Shown here piece after piece: positions 58,161 through 64,000 of a DNA stretch of 64,000 nucleotides (positions are counted from its first letter, which is position 1; each line of letters starts with the position of its first letter). Source of the DNA: Rhyzopertha dominica (Eukaryota > Arthropoda > Insecta > Coleoptera > Bostrichidae). Both the position numbers and the translations under genes were made by a program. The DNA lies in assembly GCA_025024175.1 (NCBI GenBank), contig QCXZ01000001.1:39178942-39242941 (forward strand). Reading direction: 5' to 3'. Below the pieces are notes generated by a model. It worked only from the letters and a program-made list of their open reading frames with translations. It was not told the DNA's origin and made no database searches.

Positions 58161-58589
58161 TATCTATGACATGAATGTTGAGCCTCACGTCACGATTTCG
58201 CGTATCAAGCTCCGACAACAAATTTTACCGTTGCGCCGTTCGCGCTTTCGTTGCTTATATGCAGTGGCATTTGGCACATATGCCTCCAGCGGATTAGACA
58301 CACGTGCCCGTTCTTTTCTTTTTCTAATAGTAACTAACGGTCATGATGCAAATGCTGCGCGAACGTATGTCCTCAACTAATGTCGTCATTGACATTTCAA
58401 CAGTGGCGTTGCATTGTTTGTAGTGATTGCCGTGTGGTTTGTTTTATGGTCTTGAAAACAATTAAACATTTTCTTTAAGCTCTAGTGAGTACAGTTTATA
58501 ATAAAAGAACTTGTGTAAGTTGGCGTTTTCGCGCATCAAGCGAGAGTTAGTGTTTATAAATGAAACTTGGATATTTCTAAAGGGCATAA

Positions 58590-58683
58590 CTGGTACATGG
58601 ACCAAGGCACGGAGAGCATGTTCACAAGGTGCTTCGCCTGTCGCCGTACCACTGCCAGTTCAGCGCTGTTGATCCGATCTGGG
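58590..58683 (+). pseudogene. DDE_3 transposase remnant, left of the insertion
   Basis: The frame reads HKVLRLSPYHCQFSAVDPIW at 58623-58682. Relatives have H.VLRLPPYHC.LNPIELIW. It is interrupted in the codon after Trp by the ISL2EU element. On the right side the frame continues VKQHVN (62746 on). Confidence 0.65.
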
Positions 58684-58980
58684 TATTGGCGATTTTTGCG
58701 AAGTGGGCGACATCTATTGGGTCCAATTTGAAACACTGTATCAGTGAACAACATTGCAAAAGCATGTGTTTTGTAGTGTTTTTAAGGGTTTTCCGCGTTT
58801 AATTTAAAGAAAAAGTGTTTCATTGAACTATTTTTGTGAAGTTTATTGCTTGTGTGTACAACATTAAAGGTGACTTATTCAACCAACTTCCGAATTTTTA
58901 CTAGTTACAAATTTTTGTGGTTGTTTATAGGTTCTGGAAATTTTTAAATATTGTTTGTTTAAGTTCCAGTAATTAAAAAA
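58684..58980 (+). promoter_or_regulatory. left terminal repeat and 5' leader of the nuclease gene
   Basis: The terminal repeat occupies the first 30 or so bases. The remainder to the ATG at 58981 is noncoding. No TATA box stands out. Confidence 0.5.
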
Positions 58981-60642
58981 ATGAACTTCCAAGTCCTGTT
59001 GTCAGACATATATGAATATGTGGAAGGCATCAGACCTCTAAAAGAAGGCGAAAATGTGTTTAACGCAGGATTCATAATTTTATGTGGCGTTGAACCCGAA
59101 GACACGACTAACGTGAAGGCTTTGTGTCTTCGTACGTCACACTTGGATCAGCCCCCACATGAAATTTTGATAAATTTTAATGCTTGCCTAAACAGCAGAT
59201 GGATAGCCCATTGCTCATGCAAAGCGGGACAATCTGGCTGCTGCAAACATATTATTGCTACATTAATTTATATCAACAGGTTTATGAAATTGATATATCC
59301 CATTTCCGTTAAAACAATTTGCTATTATTTGCAGATTTCCTGAATTAGACTTTGTCAGTTGTACCGACCTTAAGCAAAAATGGGGACAGGAAAAAAAAGG
59401 TCTAAAGCAAGAGCTCAAACCACAACCCTTAATATATTTTCCAGCAGTGCCTCCCAAAAAATATAAATTTCCTTCCTCAAAGGAAATGGATAAAAAAAAT
59501 TTTGGGTTCTTATCAGTGGGTAAAAAATAACTACATGTTTGTAAATTATTTACTGTAACAATTTTTTTTTTAGGAAACAGTCAATCAGCACTCACGACAT
59601 TTTTTAGAAAGCGCCTTGCAACCCGTTTCCATCAGTGATTTGGGAAATGCAGTTGGCATTCCAAGGTTGTGTATGTTTTGTGTTATAAGTGGCATATCGA
59701 GCCCTTTGCAATTGTGAACAATTATTAAACACATTTTAATGTTTAGTTTCTTGTTCTGCTTTGTGTTTTTGTTTTGCAGGGTTGATTGTCTAGAAATCAA
59801 AGAACACCTTGATGACAACACTTTTCTGAAAGATTTATATTTGAAAGTACAACCAGAAAAGTATATTGAACAGTTAAAAGAGTGTTGCAAACAAGAGTTG
59901 GAAGGAATCCGAAATTTTAATTTCTTTGCAACACTAAATTTAAAACAAAAATCCCAATCTTGGTTAGATGCTAGAAAATTGAGAATAACAGGTAAAATTA
60001 TTTATTGACTGAAGTATAATTATCTACCTACAAACAAAATTCTTAGGATCCAATTGTTACACAGTATATACTTATGCAGGTGAAGATTGGGAAAAACTGG
60101 CAATGCGAATTTTTTTTCCAAAAAGTTTTACAAATAAATGTACTCAACATGGGGAAAAATATGAAAAAGAAGCCCTACAAGCCTTTGCAAAACGTTATCC
60201 TGCATATAAAATACGACTCCTGGATTCATAATATCAGAAAAATTATTTTGGCTAGGTGTATCTCCTGATGGAATTATTTACAACCAGGGAAAACCAACCA
60301 AATTATTGGAAATTAAGTGCCCATTTATAGGTTTGATGTTATACTATTTTATTATACTTCAATCAACCACCTCAAGATTTTCTTCAGCACTGCGATTACA
60401 TCAAAATTTCAGACAATAATGTTGTTAGCTTAAACCCAAAACATCAGTACTATGGCCAGGTTCAACTGAGTATGGCACTTCTCAATTTGCCACAAGCAGA
60501 CTTAATATTATATTCACCATTCTCTAAAGATTATTTACAAATTTCTGTAAAATTTGATAATAATTTTAGTTTTAAACTTATAGACACAATAACACAAAAA
60601 TATTTTCAACATTTGTTACATTTTTACTGTTTAAATAAATAA
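58981..60642 (+). pseudogene. SWIM zinc-finger plus YqaJ nuclease of ISL2EU element, frameshifted
   Basis: Exons inferred from GT-AG sites and frame: 58981-59279, 59335-59519, 59581-59665, 59780-59991, 60047-60330, and a last exon from about 60359 to the TAA at 60640-60642. Exon phases agree across introns 1 to 4. Exon 1 ends with a SWIM finger (C78, C80, C88, H90 in HCSCKAGQSGCCKH), a zinc-binding fold. Exons 4-6 form the YqaJ nuclease: SWLDARKLRITG, then GVSPDGII and LLEIKCPF (the Asp and Glu-x-Lys of the PD-D/ExK core), then HQYYGQVQ. Bacteriophage YqaJ proteins are exonucleases. Its job in ISL2EU is not established. A 1-nt shift near 60208-60222 (after RYPAYKIR) breaks the frame. The nuclease residues are otherwise intact. 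The third exon is the least certain. Confidence 0.85.
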
Positions 60643-60939
60643 ATAAATATAAAAATCTAATTTTCAATTTTTTTTACCTAAGAAATGAAAAGTCTTATTG
60701 GTACTGAGGCATATACGTTATTTTTTGCACTTTCAAAACTATACTTCTGAAAATAGACCCATTAGAAAACGGATTTTGACAAATTTTGTGCATCTGTAGC
60801 AGGTAATTATGGTAAGGAAGCAAATATACTTTCCCTCACTTTAGTCGCTCTAAACTTGGAGAAAAGTACCTACTTTAGTCCTGAAAGTGCAAAAAAGTAT
60901 ATATAACTTCCTTCACGTGTAAAATGACAAGTGGTATTG
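60643..60939. terminator. short convergent intergenic region with a hairpin
   Basis: The two genes end 297 bp apart. The region contains an exact 15-bp inverted repeat, ttttttgcactttca (60721-60735) and tgaaagtgcaaaaaa (60882-60896), extended imperfectly by tatac/gtatat. aataaata overlaps and follows the nuclease stop codon and may serve as its polyadenylation signal. Confidence 0.5.
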
Positions 60940-62534
60940 TTAAAAAAATTTATCACTTGTTAAAATTGGGGCTGACAAATTAACGCTTCCTGCAATCACT
61001 GTCATTATGTCATCTATATAAGGTACCATATTGTAATTAAATTGCACATGGAAAATTTTAAAAATTTTAATTCTCTGAATCGCCCTTTCAACATGAACAC
61101 GCGCACGGGCTATTTCTGCTGTTAATTGAGCTTCCAGTTTTGAAAGTTGTTTTTTCTTTCTCAAAAATGGAGACTGGTGAACTTTTACAAAAAACTCTTC
61201 ACATTCTTTTTTAATAATCACCCCCTTATCAACCATCACGGCATCATGGGGATCTAGTTTAAGAATCATATTTTCTTGATTAAAAATATTTTTGTCTGTG
61301 GCTCTACCCCCATATGCTGGGCTCACATATGAAATTAACCCAGATGGAGTTATTCCAATTAAAAATTTGGCCGTATGGCAACCTTTATAATGAGAATATG
61401 ACATTACCAGACTTTTTAAACATTTAAATTTTTGTAGTTTAATTTCAGTGCAATCTAGAACTACTCGTGTATCTTTGAAATGTTTGAAACACTTTGGCAT
61501 GTTGCGTAAAATTTCTTCTTTTGTTNGCCAATATATTGCTGGTTTAACTGCACACGCTAGTAGACTCACTGTTTCATAAAATATGTCACTACACTTGTAA
61601 TTACTTCCAATATTAAAAAGCACAGCTAAACATGTAAATGAAATATTTAACTTTAGTTTACAAAGCACCAAAATAATATTTCTTCGTAAATCTACAACGT
61701 TGGCACCACAAGCATCAGCAACATTTTCTGAACACCTCATAAATGTATTCAGGGTATCACGATTAATGCCTGCAAAATTCAATTTTATATGTCTATTTTT
61801 TTCTTGGGAACAAAATTACCTGTAAAACTGTTCAGTTTTTTATCATTATTCAGCAGTTCAGGAAGAGAAAAATTATCAAAGTTTGTTTGGGTGGCCTTAT
61901 CTTCTGTGAAAGAATATTTTTGTAGGGCTTGTATCGATACTGACGTTGGGATAAAAGTTGATGATTTTTCCTTTGTTGCCTCTTGATTTCTAACATCTAC
62001 ATTTTGTTTAAATAAATCCTGATTTTGTTGCTCTGAGAAATTTAAAATAATTTCATTTTCTCTTTTTTTTATCAATCCTAAAATAAGCAAATTACAAATA
62101 TGCATTTTTTTTCCAATAAACACGTTTACCATTTCGATTTACAAGCTGTAATCTCCTTTTTCAAAGTCTTGCATAATGATGAAACTGGCAAATTTTGGGA
62201 AGGCACCACACCTTTCTTCAGTCGTCTTCTTTGCGTTACAACATTAGCTGAAAAAGAGACGAGTTCCTTGTAGTATAATATTTTATCAAAAGAGTGCAAA
62301 CTCACAGTAACTATCAAAGAAGAAATCCTATGATTGAAAGTGCTTGCTGCAAACAAGCATGTATTTGGTTATCTTTTTTCCAATTTTTAACTGGTGTTGC
62401 CATTGCTTACAAAGTTTTGGATCACTGACGTGAAATGTGTGCAGGGAAATGTCTTTTGTGCAATATTAAGAACACTGTGGGACCGACCAAAATCTTCTAG
62501 ACTTTGTGGGAATTTTTTTATGGACCTGTTGCAT
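60940..62534 (-). pseudogene. THAP plus DDE_Tnp_4 transposase of ISL2EU element, damaged
   Basis: Minus-strand exons: 62306-62534, 62130-62247, 61820-62077 and 60940-61769, separated by GT-AG introns of 58, 52 and 50 bp. Exon 1 starts at ATG 62534-62532 and encodes a THAP zinc finger: Cys pair in QCS*YC, Trp in LCKQWQ, then VCSKHF (C-x2-H). Exon 2 closes it with RRRLKKGVVPSQNLP. THAP domains bind the element's terminal DNA. Two stops fall inside the domain (TAA between the first Cys pair; TAG after CSKHFQS). A poly-A run at the start of exon 3 shifts the frame by one. Exon 4 holds the intact DDE core: Asp in VVLDCTEI, Asp in GGRATDKNIF or MVDKG, and Glu in RVHVERAI. One N lies at 61526. The open frame extending upstream of exon 4 to 61782 includes intron sequence. 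Confidence 0.87.
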
Positions 62535-62745
62535 GGTAGCTGTGGTAGTTCACTAACTGCACCAATATCAATTATTAGAATAATTATCACCGAGACTACG
62601 ACACTAAAATATACACAGAACACGTGAGACCTACGTGCAACACATGTAAAAAAACTAATGTAAACAGCATCTGCTGTTCACTGCTACAACCGCCATTTTG
62701 TCAGATTCGGCGCCCTCTCGCGGATCTCGAATAATCGCCAATAGG

Positions 62746-62800
62746 TAAAACAGCACGTTAATTGTTTTTGTGCCTTAGGCTGATAGAATTGTTTTTCATA
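62746..62800 (+). pseudogene. DDE_3 transposase remnant, right of the insertion
   Basis: Joined across the insertion, the frame continues directly after PIW with VKQHVNCFCALG and then a stop. Relatives continue W..VK..V... in the same way. Confidence 0.55.
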
Positions 62801-62801
62801 G

Positions 62802-62936
62802 GCAAAGCAGTGTTATGATGAACACATTGGCGAAAAGGGCAATGCCGAAGCACATGCGTTAGCCATGTGGGCACGTGCACTGAAGGAGTACACCCCGAAC
62901 GCTGGTGTTCATTTGTCCGGCACCTCAAACAACTGA
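62802..62936 (+). pseudogene. exon-like open segment, possible C-terminus of the flanking transposase
   Basis: An acceptor-like attgtttttcatag (62788-62801) is followed by 44 codons to TGA 62934-62936. The peptide starts AKQCYDEHIGEKGNAEAHAL, continues AMWARALKEYTPN and ends LSGTSNN. Its start loosely resembles the W-KQC-x-x-V-K-x-E pattern seen at the C-terminus of the DDE_3 remnant at 29.9 kb, which would make it the tail of the interrupted transposase. The rest has no match that I recognise, and its G+C content is higher than the flanks. A host exon is the alternative. Confidence 0.35.
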
Positions 62937-63129
62937 TTAACTCTTTGTACCAACGGGTGCGAAACTACGAATGTATAATATCCAGAGCTTGTCTCTTATT
63001 ACACATGCACCACCAGTAACACACATCATGTATAATTTGTAGCCCCCAAAACAGCACTCCACTGAAAAAACATGATTTGAACCATACGCTTTAGATTTAT
63101 GACGTGAGGCTCAACTTTCATCTCATAGA

Positions 63130-64000
63130 CTATACCATCAAATTTCCTTATATCTCTATAGCAGACATGATACAATTTATAAAATGTGATACATAACAAA
63201 CTTACTACGGCAGCTTAATTTTTCGGTTGTGGTTTTCTTGTTCCTTTTTGAAAAAAACAGCCTTTGTTTTTGTATTTTAGTTTCGACCGTTCTTTTCTTT
63301 TTTTCAATTATTTTCGTTAAGGGTTTTCCTTACATTGATCTGTTTGCAAAGATGTATATGATGTGTCTGTATTTTGTGATATTGTTTGCCTGCTGTGTTT
63401 TCGTATGCTCATCGGGTGTTATCTTGCTATGGTCATATGATGAAAATAATTTTTTTGAAAAAGGCCGAAAAGAACGGCCCAAACGTAAAAGACAAAAACA
63501 ATGGCTATTATTTTCAAAAAGTGACAACCGAAAAATTAAGATAATAACAGCACAGTTCCGCCAAAAGAATTTAGGTACATATCTTTAAAACAAACTACTA
63601 CACAATCAGTACAGATTAAAACATTACAGGTTGAATTATTATCAAGACAGAATAGAACAAAACAAAAACAGCACGTATTATACTATAAAAGTAATTTTCA
63701 ATTTAACTGCTGCACAAAGTACCTCAGTTACATAATTTACATCGATACAAGTTGTTGACCGCATTCCGCTATTCATACTCAATAAGTTTTATTAAATGTT
63801 TAACTATTATGACCCCAGCACTGGTTCCATTTATTAATAAATTGCTTAACGCATGAAACTACCAACTTCCGCAGTTTTTTTATAGACAAGACAAGTAACC
63901 TTAAAGAACTTGCAGAAAAGTTCTTAACATCGACATCGCGTTAAGTAGTGCAGGTCGTTTAATCTACATATAATTAACATGAATACATTAAGCTAAAAAT
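63130..64000. other. noncoding end of window; one hydrophobic ORF of doubtful meaning
   Basis: The plus frame at 63229-63588 (119 codons) has two or three hydrophobic stretches (about residues 12-35 and 43-69) and a very basic tail (KGRKERPKRKRQK). It could encode a small membrane protein. The hydrophobic part is built almost wholly from T-rich codons, as chance frames in this sequence are, and there is no Kozak-like or splice context. I lean to chance. Nothing else is seen to the end. Confidence 0.3.

Larger units (their letters stand above)
58682..62745. mobile_element. ISL2EU-type (PIF/Harbinger-like) transposon with nuclease and transposase
   Basis: The element is 58684-62743 (4,060 bp). 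GG target copies at 58682-58683 and 62744-62745. Terminal inverted repeats begin tattggcgatt at the left and, complemented, tattggcgatt at the right. They continue imperfectly for about 30 bp (tttttgcgaagtgggcg versus attcgagatccgcgagaggg). It carries two convergent spliced genes: SWIM plus YqaJ nuclease on plus, THAP plus DDE_Tnp_4 transposase on minus. ISL2EU elements are known to pair exactly these two proteins. Removing the element and one GG restores a continuous DDE_3 reading frame across the site, which supports both boundaries. Both genes are damaged, so it is a dead copy. Confidence 0.9.
58163..63128. mobile_element. older DNA transposon (DDE_3 type) that hosts the ISL2EU insertion
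   Basis: Inverted terminal segments: tctatgacatgaatgttgag with cctcacgtca at 58163-58193, and the complementary tgacgtgaggctcaactttc with atctcatag at about 63100-63129. Inside, on both sides of the ISL2EU element, are remnants of a DDE_3 transposase (58590-58683 and 62746-about 62800). Without the insertion this element would be about 900 bp. The terminal pair could instead belong to some other old element, since no target duplication was fixed. Confidence 0.55.

Noticed and set aside
61785..62132. 115-codon minus ORF as a separate gene
   Set aside because: It is exon 3 of the transposase read together with flanking intron sequence.
1..64000. CRISPR arrays, operons, rRNA genes
   Set aside because: No regularly spaced identical repeats with unique spacers, no bacterial gene organisation and no rRNA sequence seen.

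Overview
This looks like an AT-rich intergenic or intronic stretch of an arthropod, probably insect, nuclear genome. The grounds are transposon families with spliced genes (GT-AG introns of roughly 50-120 bp), tRNA-headed SINE-like repeats, insect-type mariner-like transposase remnants, a jockey/CR1-like reverse transcriptase remnant, and no operons or bacterial signals. Scattered single N bases indicate a draft assembly. I could not identify any host gene with confidence. Almost everything recognisable is mobile DNA of different ages, set in noncoding AT-rich sequence.

Layout. 1-7.2 kb: mostly featureless, with a tRNA-like SINE head (~4.02-4.12 kb) next to a degenerate minisatellite (4.12-4.48 kb). 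7.23-8.26 kb: a ~1 kb foldback (nearly full-length palindrome). 8.41-9.18 kb: a decayed non-LTR reverse transcriptase. 10.4-12.0 kb: a mariner-like element with ~260-280 bp terminal inverted repeats and a broken transposase. 14.0-15.8 kb: two tRNA-like SINE heads and a palindromic MITE. 16.76-21.98 kb: a complete, young, gag-only LTR retrotransposon with 485-bp LTRs that read as identical and a GTAT target duplication. 24.95-25.13 kb: a perfect 45-bp inverted repeat bracketed by a direct repeat. 26.2-27.7 kb: a MITE and a hAT-type element with a perfect 8-bp target duplication. 28.9-31.3 kb: a foldback, the 3' part of a DDE_3 transposase pseudogene, and a second copy of the palindromic MITE. 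36.8-38.9 kb: a foldback, repeat fragments, a transposase C-terminus and a TAA-flanked MITE. 41.1-44.7 kb: a nested MITE and a 1.8-kb hAT derivative that keeps a short first coding exon. 48.6-50.3 kb: a hAT-type MITE and a decayed LTR element. 56.2-57.1 kb: a second mariner-like remnant. 58.16-63.13 kb: a nested pair of elements.

The most interesting region is 58,684-62,743. It is a two-gene DNA transposon of the ISL2EU type (PIF/Harbinger-like). The plus strand carries a six-exon SWIM zinc-finger plus YqaJ nuclease gene. The minus strand carries a four-exon THAP plus DDE_Tnp_4 transposase gene. The two genes converge. Both keep their catalytic residues but have frame damage (a frameshift in the nuclease; two THAP stop codons and a poly-A frameshift in the transposase). 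The element lies inside the codons of an older DDE_3 (Tc1/IS630-like) transposase remnant. Removing it together with one copy of a GG target duplication restores the older reading frame, which fixes both boundaries.

The window is best read as a layered record of insertions: nested DNA transposons, internally deleted non-autonomous derivatives, foldback elements, and one recently active LTR element that lacks recognisable polymerase and integrase.
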